A stretch of 46,541 nucleotides of DNA from an uncultured Sphingopyxis sp. (GTDB lineage Bacteria > Pseudomonadota > Alphaproteobacteria > Sphingomonadales > Sphingomonadaceae): positions 1-46,541 of the forward strand of contig CALFXW010000142.1 of assembly GCA_937957805.1 (NCBI GenBank), in the 5' to 3' direction. The position numbers were made by a program, and so were the translations under genes. Each line of letters begins with the position of its first letter. The stretch's first letter is position 1. Shown in pieces: positions 16,351 to 25,026 of the stretch. Under the pieces are notes generated by a model. That model was given only the letters and a program-made list of their open reading frames with translations. It was not told the origin of the DNA and made no database searches.

Positions 16351-17381
16351 GCGTCCCCCCCCATATCACCCCCATTTGGCAATGGCCGCGCTGCCCCGGC
16401 AAAAATGCCGATGCTCCGCCCTATAAGGCGCGGGGGGTTTTGCCCATCCCCTGCGTCAATCAGGCTTTGCCAGCGGGTCGGCATATTGTCGCCGGGCACG
16501 CGCGCGCTGGCATCCAGCCGGTAATAGCGCGTGTCAAGGCGGATCTGCCCCGCCGCGCCTGCCCGTTGGTGGAGGCCCGCGCTCTGCGCTGCCGCCCAAA
16601 AATCCTCCACCCGTCCGTAACGCCGCCCCAGCCCCAACAGCGCGCGCACCGCCGCATCCGCCGACACCCCATCGCCCGGCGCGAGCAGCATATGGAGGAG
16701 GGGCGCATCCGCCGCCGTCAGATGATTGGGGTTGATGCTGGGCATATCATGCGTCGGCAGCGCGCATAGGTGCGCGCGCAGTCGTGCCCAATCGCCCAAA
16801 TCCAGCATCGGCAGGTCGGCGAGCGCATCGGCACTGGTCAGCGCATGGTTGGGCGGCGCATCGCCCGATTTCCCCGCCACCTCTGCCCCGCCGCCTGCCG
16901 CCGCGACATCGTCAGCATCGATCCAGTCGGCAGCGGCAAAGGCCAGCGCCTGCGCGCGTGGCCGCGCCACCCCCGCCGCCACCGCCAGCTCGACAAATTG
17001 CGCGATCGCAATCGGGCGCTGCAAATTGGGACTGACCAAGGGGTCGGCGACGAGCGCGTTCAGATTGAAACAATTGCCGCCATCGGCAAGGTGGAGCGAC
17101 AGGCGCGTCCCGTCCGCCATGTCATAATCCTGCCCCGCGCTGCCGCGCGCCAGTAGCGCCGCACCATCGGCGGCAACGCGCGTTAGCGCCAGCGCCTCTG
17201 CCGCCATCAACGCCGTGCGCGCGCGCGCCGCGCCGTTGCTGCTCGCGGTCAAATGGCTGGCAAGCCCGACGCGCCCGGCCATGGCAGCAGCGACAATCGC
17301 CATCACCGCGACGAGCAATAATATGGTGAGCAGCGCCGCACCCGCTTCGTTGCGGTGCGCGGCGGGGGGAAGTGCAATCAT
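16335..17381 (-). CDS. gspK: Type II secretion minor pseudopilin K
   Basis: A 348-residue protein with a leader ending NEAG and the hydrophobic stretch AALLTILLLVAVMAIVAAAM. The glutamate at mature position 5 is absent, as usual for GspK, which caps the pseudopilus tip. The large alpha-helical domain includes the GspK region FNLNALVADP and later SINPNHLTAADAPLL. I chose ATG 17381, which overlaps the gspJ stop (ATGA); the frame extends to 17489, but only within gspJ. Confidence 0.93.
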   Translation of the reverse strand: MIALPPAAHRNEAGAALLTILLLVAVMAIVAAAMAGRVGLASHLTASSNGAARARTALMAAEALALTRVAADGAALLARGSAGQDYDMADGTRLSLHLADGGNCFNLNALVADPLVSPNLQRPIAIAQFVELAVAAGVARPRAQALAFAAADWIDADDVAAAGGGAEVAGKSGDAPPNHALTSADALADLPMLDLGDWARLRAHLCALPTHDMPSINPNHLTAADAPLLHMLLAPGDGVSADAAVRALLGLGRRYGRVEDFWAAAQSAGLHQRAGAAGQIRLDTRYYRLDASARVPGDNMPTRWQSLIDAGDGQNPPRLIGRSIGIFAGAARPLPNGGDMGGDAWVTR

Positions 17382-17920
17382 ATCGTCACCCCCGGCGCAA
17401 CCAGAAAGACCATATCGACATTGCCGCCCGCTGCTTCGATGTGCAGCGCCACCGCACGCGGCAGCGGTGCATCGCCCCCGTCTGGCCAACGGTCGGTCCA
17501 GCGTCCATCCACCCCGCGATAGGAAATGCGCAGCATGCGCACCCCATCAATCAGCCGGGCCGGCGCGCTGCCGTCGGCGCGGCTGCGCACCAGCGCGCCA
17601 TCGGCCAGCATGAAACGCGCGCGCACCAATTGCCCGTCAATCGCGCTCGCCAAAGTCATCGCATCACCGCTGCCGACGAAAGCCGCATCATTTTGGTGCA
17701 ATTGCGGCTGTGCAGCGGCGAGCGCATTGGCAATCATCGCGCGCGCACGGATGGTTGCCGCCGACGCGTCGAGCGCGCTCGCCACGCTGCGCTGGCTGGC
17801 AAGGCTGGTGCGCAGCAGCGCCAGCGCGCCGAGGGAGAGGAGCGCGAATATCGCCAGCGCCACCAGCATTTCGACCAGCGTAAAGCCGCGCGCGGGTGCA
17901 GGATTTGGGCCGGCGTTCAT
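17378..17920 (-). CDS. gspJ: Type II secretion minor pseudopilin J
   Basis: A 180-residue type IV pilin-like protein with the leader/cleavage motif RGFTLVEMLVALAIFALLSL (Glu at mature position 5). Minor pseudopilin J forms the pseudopilus tip with I and K. ATG 17920 overlaps the gspI stop by ATGA and gives a normal 12-residue leader; the frame extends upstream inside gspI only. Confidence 0.93.
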   Translation of the reverse strand: MNAGPNPAPARGFTLVEMLVALAIFALLSLGALALLRTSLASQRSVASALDASAATIRARAMIANALAAAQPQLHQNDAAFVGSGDAMTLASAIDGQLVRARFMLADGALVRSRADGSAPARLIDGVRMLRISYRGVDGRWTDRWPDGGDAPLPRAVALHIEAAGGNVDMVFLVAPGVTI

Positions 17921-18303
17921 GGGCCGGTCAGCGCCTCCAGCCGCGCGCGCACCCCCGCATCGTCGCGGACGGTCACATCGATACGCAGCGCATTGGCCCC
18001 GGCAACGGCGGTAATATTTTCCTCCACCTGCCAAATACGCCCCATGTTGGTGACTTGGGTGGTGCGCGTGCCGATGGTGCGGACAGGGTCGCTCAGCGCC
18101 ACATTTATCGCATTTTCAGCGACGATATAGGCCGCGTTGCTGCGCGCCAGTTGGTCTGCGCTTTGCAACGAAAACCCCTGCAAACGCACCAATGCCAGCG
18201 CCGCCAGCGCAAAAATCGCCAGCGCCACCAATGTTTCGAGCAGGGTAAAGCCCGCTGCGCGATGCGCGCCACGCCGTGGGTGCCGATGGTGCCGCCCCCT
18301 CAT
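17917..18303 (-). CDS. gspI: Type II secretion minor pseudopilin I
   Basis: A 128-residue pseudopilin with an Arg/His-rich leader and cleavage site AGFTLLETLVALAIFALAAL (Glu at mature position 5). It is a tip component of the pseudopilus. It overlaps gspH and gspJ by ATGA junctions. The leader (18 residues, MRGRHHRHPRRGAHRAAG) is longer and more basic than usual but ends at a normal site. Confidence 0.93.
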   Translation of the reverse strand: MRGRHHRHPRRGAHRAAGFTLLETLVALAIFALAALALVRLQGFSLQSADQLARSNAAYIVAENAINVALSDPVRTIGTRTTQVTNMGRIWQVEENITAVAGANALRIDVTVRDDAGVRARLEALTGP

Positions 18304-18740
18304 TCGACCTGCACCTCGCCATCGGCATTTATGCGCACCCGCGCGCTCCCCCCGCCGGTCTGGCGCAGCGCGACCAACGTCGCGGGCGTGGCCAGACCGA
18401 AACGGTCGAAAACCAGCCGCGCGCTGCTATCGGGTGTGATGCCCGATGCCCAATGGTGTGCGCGCAGCCGCCGTTCATCCACCCGCTGCCAGCCATTTTC
18501 GCGCGCGCGTTCAAAAAAATAGCCTTGCGCGTTGATGGTGAGCGCCACCGCCCCGCCATCGACAATCGCCAGATTGCGGGCGGCATCGGCGCGCGCGGCC
18601 AACCCCTCCGCCGCCACGCGCGCGCCGTTGCTGCCGGGGCGCAAAGTCCATATCGCCACACTGGTCATCAGCGCCAAAATCGCCAGCACCACCAGCATTT
18701 CGCTGAGCGTAAAGCCGCCTGCCTTAATCGTCGGCGGCAT
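18300..18740 (-). CDS. gspH: Type II secretion minor pseudopilin H
   Basis: A 146-residue pseudopilin starting MPPTIKAGGFTLSEMLVVLA, with Glu at mature position 5. I chose ATG 18740, which lies 17 bases inside the gspG end and gives a short standard leader. The longer open frame upstream is a shadow of gspG. It forms the link between the major pseudopilin shaft and the tip. Confidence 0.92.
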   Translation of the reverse strand: MPPTIKAGGFTLSEMLVVLAILALMTSVAIWTLRPGSNGARVAAEGLAARADAARNLAIVDGGAVALTINAQGYFFERARENGWQRVDERRLRAHHWASGITPDSSARLVFDRFGLATPATLVALRQTGGGSARVRINADGEVQVE

Positions 18741-19161
18741 AAATATCGGCATTTTGCCCGCTGCCGCCCGGCGCGCCATCCGCCCCCAGCGAATAAATGG
18801 CAAAGGGGCCGCCATCGCGCGCGGGAACGGCGAGCAGATAATCATGCCCCCACGGGTCTTTGGGCAGGCGGCGGATATAGCCGCCGGGGCGGTATCGGCT
18901 GGCATCGGCCAGATCGGCGGGCCGTTCGCGCAATGCCCGCAACTGCGCGGGGTAGCGCAGATTATCGAGCTGATATTGTTCCATCGCGCTTTCCAGCGTC
19001 GCAATGTCCGCGCGCGCCTTTACCACCATTGCGGCATCGCGGCTCGGCAAGACATTGACGAGGACGATGGCGGACAAAAGGCCGATGATGAACAACACCA
19101 CCAGCAATTCGGTCAGCGTGAAACCGCCTTCATTTTTGGCATTTTCGGGCGCACCCACCAT
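18724..19161 (-). CDS. gspG: Type II secretion major pseudopilin G
   Basis: A 145-residue major pseudopilin, the shaft subunit of the pseudopilus piston. The leader ends NEGG before FTLTELLVVLFIIGLLSAIV. The C-terminal region LPKDPWGHDYLL and YSLGADGAPGGSGQNADI contains the conserved calcium-site loop of GspG. I chose ATG 19161, 4 bases after the gspF stop with GGAG ahead of it. Full normal length. Confidence 0.96.
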   Translation of the reverse strand: MVGAPENAKNEGGFTLTELLVVLFIIGLLSAIVLVNVLPSRDAAMVVKARADIATLESAMEQYQLDNLRYPAQLRALRERPADLADASRYRPGGYIRRLPKDPWGHDYLLAVPARDGGPFAIYSLGADGAPGGSGQNADIYAADD

Positions 19162-19165
19162 GTCG

Positions 19166-20371
19166 CTACACTCCGCTATATTGCTGCAATTGCAGGATCG
19201 GCAGCAGGATGGCGAGGATGATGGTGGCAACAATCGCCCCCATTATCAATATGATTGCCGGTTCGACGAGCGCCATCGCACTGGTGACGAAACGGTCATA
19301 ATCCTGTTCCAGATGGTTGGCTGCTGCGGCCAGCATCGTATCGAGCGCGCCTGCATTTTCCCCGCTGTTGACGAGGTGGAGGAGGATGGGGGGAAAAATC
19401 CCCGCCCGCGCCATTGCGGCGGACAGGCTGCTGCCCGATCGCACATCCTCCGCCAGGCTGAGGCTCGCGCGGCGCAGCGCATGGTTGGCGATCCCCGGCA
19501 CCGACAGCGCCAGCCCATCAACCAGCGGCAGGCGGCTTTCGACCATAGTGGCGAGCGTGCGGGCAAAGCGCGCGGCATTCCAGTCCCGGATCAACCGGCC
19601 AATCAGCGGCAGGCGCAGCAGCGCAGTGTCGATGACAAGGCGGCTTTTTTCGCGGGCAAGCGCGATGCGCAAGCCAATGGCAGCGGCAATCATCCCGGCC
19701 AGAATCAGCCACCAAAATCGGGTTGCAAAGGCCGAAATCCCCATGATGATGCGGGTCAGCAGCGGCAATTGCTGGCCGATGCTGCTAAATTGTTCGACGA
19801 TGGTGGGGACGACGAACAGCATCAGCGCGGCGACGACGAACAGCGCGACAACCGCCAATATGACAGGGTAGGCGAGCGTGGCGAGCAATTTGGCGCGCAC
19901 CGCCGCCTGCCGTTCGAGCGATGCCGCAAGCCTGTCGAGAATGGTGGGCAATTGGCCCGCCCCTTCGCCTGCCGCAACCATCGCGCGGTAAAGCGGCGGG
20001 AAATCCGCCCCGCCCAGCGCGCGGGCGAGCGACTGCCCCTCCACCACCGCGCCATGCACGCGCGCAATGGCGGCCTGCGCGCGCGCGCCACCCGCTTGCG
20101 CGGCACAGATGCGCAGCGCCTCCTCCAGCGGGGAAACGCGTGCCAAGGTCGCCAATTGGCGGGTGAACAGGCCAAGTTGGGGGAGCGATAATCGCCGCGA
20201 TGCCCATGGCGCGCGCGCTATCGCTCTGCGCGGCGGCGCGACATCGCAGGTGATGACCGCCAGCCCCCGTGCGCTGAGCCGCGCGGTTGCCGCTGCGGCA
20301 TCGGCGGCGCGCATCCGCCCGCGCCGTTCGCGCCCGTCGGTGTCTATGGCGCGATAGGCAAAATCAGCCAT
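19166..20371 (-). CDS. gspF: Type II secretion inner-membrane platform protein F
   Basis: A 401-residue polytopic protein with two T2SSF domains, each ending in membrane helices (about 165-230 and 370-395). Conserved stretches include LPTILDRLAASLERQ and SGENAGALDTMLAAAA. GspF couples GspE ATP hydrolysis to pseudopilus growth. ATG 20371 (MADFAYRAIDTDGRERRG) overlaps the gspE stop and matches family starts. Confidence 0.96.
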   Translation of the reverse strand: MADFAYRAIDTDGRERRGRMRAADAAAATARLSARGLAVITCDVAPPRRAIARAPWASRRLSLPQLGLFTRQLATLARVSPLEEALRICAAQAGGARAQAAIARVHGAVVEGQSLARALGGADFPPLYRAMVAAGEGAGQLPTILDRLAASLERQAAVRAKLLATLAYPVILAVVALFVVAALMLFVVPTIVEQFSSIGQQLPLLTRIIMGISAFATRFWWLILAGMIAAAIGLRIALAREKSRLVIDTALLRLPLIGRLIRDWNAARFARTLATMVESRLPLVDGLALSVPGIANHALRRASLSLAEDVRSGSSLSAAMARAGIFPPILLHLVNSGENAGALDTMLAAAANHLEQDYDRFVTSAMALVEPAIILIMGAIVATIILAILLPILQLQQYSGV

Positions 20372-21851
20372 CACCGCCCCCGCTGCGCGTAATCCGCACC
20401 GCTTCGGCCACATTGGTTATGCCATCCAGCACCGCCGCCCGCGCCGCCGCCGCCAATGTCACCCCCCGTCCGTCGGCAAAGGCGTGCGCCGCCATCTCCG
20501 CCTCATCCGCGCCCTTGTGGATCATCGTGCGCAACGCATCATCGACCCGCACTGCTTCAAAAACGCCGACCCGCCCCGAAAATCCGCTGTCGCCACAGGT
20601 CGCACAGCCCATCGCCCGCCATATGGGGGTGTCGGGCGCTATCCCCAGCGCCTCCCCCATTTCGGCGGCGGCGGGCACGCTCTGGCGGCATTGGGGGCAG
20701 AGCCGCCGCACCAGCCGCTGCGCCACCACCGCGCGCAAGGATGCGGCGATGAGGAAGGGTTCCACCCCCAGATCGATGAGGCGGGTGACCGCGCCGATGG
20801 CGTCATTGGTATGGACGCTCGCCAGCACCAGATGGCCGGTCAGCGACGCCTGCACCGCCACTTCGGCGGTTTCGCGGTCGCGGATTTCGCCCACCAGCAC
20901 CACATCGGGGTCTTGGCGCAATATCGCGCGCAGCCCGCCCGCAAAATCGAGCCCGACGCGCGGGTTTACCTGTGTCTGGCCGATCCCCTCTATCGCATAT
21001 TCAATCGGGTCTTCGATGGTCAAAATATTGCGGCTGCCATCATTGAGCAGCGTCAGCGCGGCATAAAGGCTGGTCGTCTTGCCCGACCCTGTCGGCCCTG
21101 TAATCAGGCAGATGCCATTGGGCTCGCTAAGCGCCCCCTGCAAAACCGACGTCACTGTGCCATCCAGCCCCAATGCCCCCAAATTGAGCGCGGTCTGGCT
21201 GGTGTCGAGCAGGCGCAGCACAACCCGTTCACCGGCATGGCCGGGCAAGGTCGCAACGCGCGCGTCAATCACCCGCCCACCCAATTGCAACGAAATCCGC
21301 CCGTCCTGCGGCAGGCGGCGTTCGGCAATGTCGAGCCGCGCCATCACCTTTATCCGGCTGACCAGCACGGGTGCGACCTTGGCGGGCAGGCGCAGCGCCT
21401 CTGTCAAAATACCGTCGGTGCGCCGCCGGATGACCAGCGCGCTGGCAAAGGGTTCGATGTGAATGTCCGACGCGCCATGGCGCAACGCATCGGCGATAAT
21501 CGCGTTGATCAGGCGGATGGCGGGTGCATCATCGGCGCTGCCCAACACATCCTCCGCGCTTGGCACATCGCGGGCGATATGGTCCAGATTGTCGAGGCTG
21601 GCGGCCATCCCCGTCCAGCCGCCATCGCCGGTCAGGCCATAATCCTCTGCCAACGCCCCATCAAAATCTGCCGCCGACACATGGTGCAGCGCAAAATCGC
21701 TGCCCAGATGGGCGCTGAGCGGCAACAGCGCCGCGCGGTCAAAACCATTGCGCAGCCAGAGCGTGTCGCCGCGCCGCAAAATGCCGTGACGGCGCGCCCA
21801 GTCAAAGGGGATGGGCGCATGCACCGCATCGTCGGGAAGCTCGCCTGTCAT
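20364..21851 (-). CDS. gspE: Type II secretion ATPase E
   Basis: A 495-residue hexameric ATPase that powers pseudopilus assembly at the cytoplasmic face. Walker A GPTGSGKT is at 252-259, with an Asp box/Walker B in LRQDPDVVLVGEIRD (311-325) and a His box in ASVHTNDAIGAV. The zinc-binding CxxC pairs of GspE are present (385-388 and 416-419). The N-terminal domain (1-100) is short and diverged. It overlaps the gspD stop by one base (TGATG). Confidence 0.97.
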   Translation of the reverse strand: MTGELPDDAVHAPIPFDWARRHGILRRGDTLWLRNGFDRAALLPLSAHLGSDFALHHVSAADFDGALAEDYGLTGDGGWTGMAASLDNLDHIARDVPSAEDVLGSADDAPAIRLINAIIADALRHGASDIHIEPFASALVIRRRTDGILTEALRLPAKVAPVLVSRIKVMARLDIAERRLPQDGRISLQLGGRVIDARVATLPGHAGERVVLRLLDTSQTALNLGALGLDGTVTSVLQGALSEPNGICLITGPTGSGKTTSLYAALTLLNDGSRNILTIEDPIEYAIEGIGQTQVNPRVGLDFAGGLRAILRQDPDVVLVGEIRDRETAEVAVQASLTGHLVLASVHTNDAIGAVTRLIDLGVEPFLIAASLRAVVAQRLVRRLCPQCRQSVPAAAEMGEALGIAPDTPIWRAMGCATCGDSGFSGRVGVFEAVRVDDALRTMIHKGADEAEMAAHAFADGRGVTLAAAARAAVLDGITNVAEAVRITRSGGGDG

Positions 21852-24043
21852 CAGCCACCTGTTGGCGGGGGCGGCGCAGCTTCGGGCGGCGGCGGTGCGG
21901 CGGCGGCGTCGGTGGCCGCACCAGCGGGATAGGTCACATCGCCGGCATTTTCCTGCACCTGCGGCGGATTGATGCCGATATAATCGCGCACCAACGCATC
22001 CAGTTCGGACGGCGCATCGGGGCTGCGCGCCAATTGTTCGGCGCGGATATATTGGTATCGCCGCGCGGTCATCGCCGCATTGTCCGCCGCATCATCCAAT
22101 ATCGTCGGGCGGATGAACACCATCAAATTGGTGCGCGCATGGCTGCGTGAACGCGAACGGAATAATTCGCCGATGAGCGGTATGTCGGAGAGGAGGGGGA
22201 TGCGTTCGAGCGTGCGCCGTTCCTCATCATTCAACAGGCCGCCGATGGCGACAATCTGGCCATTATCGGCGGTCATCACCGTTTCGAACAAGCGTTTGTT
22301 GAGGATAAGCTCGCTCGACCGGTTGGAAACCGGCCCGGCAACGCTCGACACTTCCTGCCGGATATAAAGCTTTATCTCCCCCCCTTCGTTAATCTGCGGG
22401 GTGACGGTCAATTTTATCCCGACATCTTCGCGCGCAATGGTGCGAAACGCATTGTCGAAATTGTCGGACAGCGCTTCACCCGTGGCTATCGGCACCTCCT
22501 GCCCAACCAGAAAGCGCGCCTCACTATTGTCCAGCGTAACGATATGCGGGGTGGCAAGCAGGTTCGATGCCGTGTCATTTTGCACCGCGTTGATAATCGC
22601 GCCGAAAACGGTGTTGCGGCCAATGTCCCCCGCAAAGCCCGCAAAGCCGCCGGTTGCGCCCAAAATCTGCCGCGCCGCCGCTTCGCCCAGCGCCCCGCCC
22701 AGCGGATTGCTGTCGGTGGTGGTGACGACATTGCCGTTAATCGTCGTGGTCTGGCGCGACAATTCATAACCTGCAATCGCCCCGCCGATGGTGAATATAT
22801 TGGGGTTGGCGTTGGAATAATTGGTCGCGGCAAAGGGTATATTCTCCCCGCCGATCAGGAACTGCACCCCCAATTGGCGCGCCGCATTATCACCGATTTC
22901 AACGATAAGCGCCTCCACCAACACTTGCCGACGCCGCACATCGAGCTGGCGGATTAATTCGCCCAATTGACGCTGCACATCGCCATTGGCGGCAACAATA
23001 ATCGCATTGGCCCCCTCATAACGGGTGATGATGGCCGGGCCATGACTGGCGATGCTGTTCGCGCCGCCCGCACCATTGCCGCCATTGCCCGCAGCGCCGC
23101 CATTGGCGGCGGGCGTTGCGGCGGCTGCCCCGTCGCTCGCCGACGCGCGTACCGATGCCAGCGCCGCATCGGGGCGCACCGGGTCGCTGCCACCACCGAC
23201 CAGCGATTGCAAAGTGGGGAGCAGCCGTGCCGCATCGGCATGTTGCAGCCAGTAAACGCGAATATCCGCCGCCCCTGCCGCGCGCGCATCCAGATCTGCG
23301 GCCAATCGGGCAAAGCGTTCGACGCTCGACGCTTCGCCGGTCAGCGCGATGCTGTTCGCCGCGTCAAATGGGGCAATGGCGACGCGCGCGCCGCCATCAC
23401 CACTCGCACCGCCGGTCAATTGGCCAAGGCTCGCCGCCATTTCGCGCGCGCCCATATTGGTCAGATGGACGATCCGGCTGGCGCTGGCGTCCCGGTCGAT
23501 GGAGCCGATGAGCGTGCGGATGCGCCGGACATTGTCGGCAAAATCCACCACCACCAGACTATTGGCGTTGCGGTTGGCGGTAATCGACCCCTGGGCGCTC
23601 ACCAGCGGGCGCAATGTTTCAATCGCGCTCGCCGCGTCGATATGCGACAGGCGCACCACATCGGTGATGAGCGCATTGGCGCTCGCCCCCCGGCCACCGA
23701 CCCTGCTCGGCTGCGCGGCCAGCCCCTCTGCGGGTTGAATGCGTAAATTGCCGTTGGGCATCGGGATGGCGACCAGCCCATTGGCGCGCAGAGTGGACAG
23801 GAATACTTCAAAATATTCGGCGCGCGACAGCGCACGTTCGCTGACCACGGTGACGCGCCCTTGCACCCGGCCATCGACGACAAAGGTGCGCCCCGTCACC
23901 CGCGCGGCATCGGCAATGAAGGCGCGAATATCGGCATCGCGCACGTTGATGCTTTGCTGCGCCACTATCGGCGCACTGACCAGCAACGCGCCCAGCAACA
24001 GGGCGGCGATCCAGCGCGGGGCTTTATAGATTATTTTTGTCAT
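21851..24043 (-). CDS. gspD: Type II secretion outer-membrane secretin D
   Basis: A 730-residue secretin with a signal peptide (about 1-29, ending IVAQ). The N0 domain (SINVRDADIRAFIADAARVT) is followed by N1-N3 repeats and the C-terminal secretin barrel, with VTPQINEGGEIKLYI and GGLLNDEERRTLERIPLLSD. A Gly/Asn/Ala-rich insert (about residues 310-345) interrupts N3, as in several alphaproteobacterial homologues. It forms the outer-membrane channel. The Pro/Ala-rich C-terminal tail may bind a pilotin; none is encoded nearby. Confidence 0.97.
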   Translation of the reverse strand: MTKIIYKAPRWIAALLLGALLVSAPIVAQQSINVRDADIRAFIADAARVTGRTFVVDGRVQGRVTVVSERALSRAEYFEVFLSTLRANGLVAIPMPNGNLRIQPAEGLAAQPSRVGGRGASANALITDVVRLSHIDAASAIETLRPLVSAQGSITANRNANSLVVVDFADNVRRIRTLIGSIDRDASASRIVHLTNMGAREMAASLGQLTGGASGDGGARVAIAPFDAANSIALTGEASSVERFARLAADLDARAAGAADIRVYWLQHADAARLLPTLQSLVGGGSDPVRPDAALASVRASASDGAAAATPAANGGAAGNGGNGAGGANSIASHGPAIITRYEGANAIIVAANGDVQRQLGELIRQLDVRRRQVLVEALIVEIGDNAARQLGVQFLIGGENIPFAATNYSNANPNIFTIGGAIAGYELSRQTTTINGNVVTTTDSNPLGGALGEAAARQILGATGGFAGFAGDIGRNTVFGAIINAVQNDTASNLLATPHIVTLDNSEARFLVGQEVPIATGEALSDNFDNAFRTIAREDVGIKLTVTPQINEGGEIKLYIRQEVSSVAGPVSNRSSELILNKRLFETVMTADNGQIVAIGGLLNDEERRTLERIPLLSDIPLIGELFRSRSRSHARTNLMVFIRPTILDDAADNAAMTARRYQYIRAEQLARSPDAPSELDALVRDYIGINPPQVQENAGDVTYPAGAATDAAAAPPPPEAAPPPPTGG

Positions 24044-24930
24044 GGATTTGCCGCTTGCAGGTTGAGGGTGATGGTGCGCCCGCCGCGTTCAACGCTGACC
24101 GGCAGCGCGCGCCCGGGGCGCAGCGCCGCAAAAAAAGCTTGGGCATCGGCGGCGTTGGTGACGGGGGTGCCATTTATCGCGCGGATGACATCACCTGCGC
24201 GGAAACCGGCGGCGGCAAAGGCGCTGCCGTCCCCGCTTTCGCGCACCGCCAGCCCCGCCACCTGTCCGCCCGCCATTTGCGGGGAAAGGGCAAGGCCGAT
24301 GCGCAGGCTCGCCGCATTATAGGGGATTTGCGGGGTGGTGGCCCGTGTGTCGAGTGGTGGGGCGGCTGGAGCGCTTACCGGTACCGCAGCCGGCTGTGTG
24401 GCAGCATTTGCACCGCCGCCATTTTCGGCAACCGCTGGCCCATCCTGGTCGATATAGAGCGCCTCTCTCGCGCCGCGATTGTCAATTTCGACATGGTCAA
24501 AGGCGACACTGGCCAGCCGCACGCCGGGGATGATTTCTTCCCCCACGCCGATGCTTTTCTGCACCCCGTCGGCTGCGGCGATGATCGCGCTGCCACTGGC
24601 CCCGCTGCGCGTGCCATAGAGGGTGAGGGGGAGGGCGGTGACATTGGCCGGCCCGTCCGCCGCGCGCGCCGCGCCGAAAATATTGGCGTTGGCGTTCATC
24701 GCGATTGCAGCGGCACTGTCCGGCCCGTCCGCACCTGCCGCCGCGCCGCCGGTCGGGCCAACAGGGGTCAGAAATATAAAGAGGATGCGCAACATCTGGA
24801 CAAGGCAGCCAAGCCCCAACAGCAGCACCAAGCCGCGCGCGATCAGCGCACCGCCTGTCAGCCGTCCGGGCAAAATCGCTGCCATGCTGCTCCCACTCTC
24901 CCCCAATCGATGCGCCGGTTGGCCGGTCAT
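24040..24930 (-). CDS. gspC: Type II secretion protein C with PDZ domain
   Basis: A 296-residue bitopic protein with one membrane helix (about 30-54), a homology region containing SGSAIIAAADGVQKSIGVGEEI (about 130-150, described only), and a C-terminal PDZ domain (about 210-292, FRAGDVIRAINGTPV). GspC links the inner-membrane platform to secretin GspD, and its PDZ domain can influence substrate choice. It is the first gene of the operon. ATG 24930 has GGAG upstream; ATG 24885 also has GGGAG 4 bases ahead, so a 281-residue start is possible. It overlaps gspD (ATGA). Confidence 0.92.
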   Translation of the reverse strand: MTGQPAHRLGESGSSMAAILPGRLTGGALIARGLVLLLGLGCLVQMLRILFIFLTPVGPTGGAAAGADGPDSAAAIAMNANANIFGAARAADGPANVTALPLTLYGTRSGASGSAIIAAADGVQKSIGVGEEIIPGVRLASVAFDHVEIDNRGAREALYIDQDGPAVAENGGGANAATQPAAVPVSAPAAPPLDTRATTPQIPYNAASLRIGLALSPQMAGGQVAGLAVRESGDGSAFAAAGFRAGDVIRAINGTPVTNAADAQAFFAALRPGRALPVSVERGGRTITLNLQAANP

Positions 24931-25026
24931 TATGGCTCCAGCGCCGACTCATCCGCGCGCATCCCCGCATCGCCTTGTCTGGCGTCACTATGGGCGGTGC
25001 GCAAGGCTTGAAGGGCGGCGCGCCCG

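Noticed and set aside
20484..21932. 482-codon plus-strand frame opposite gspE
   Set aside because: Composition is Gln/Arg/Gly/Ala-rich with no motif; gspE on the other strand is unmistakable.
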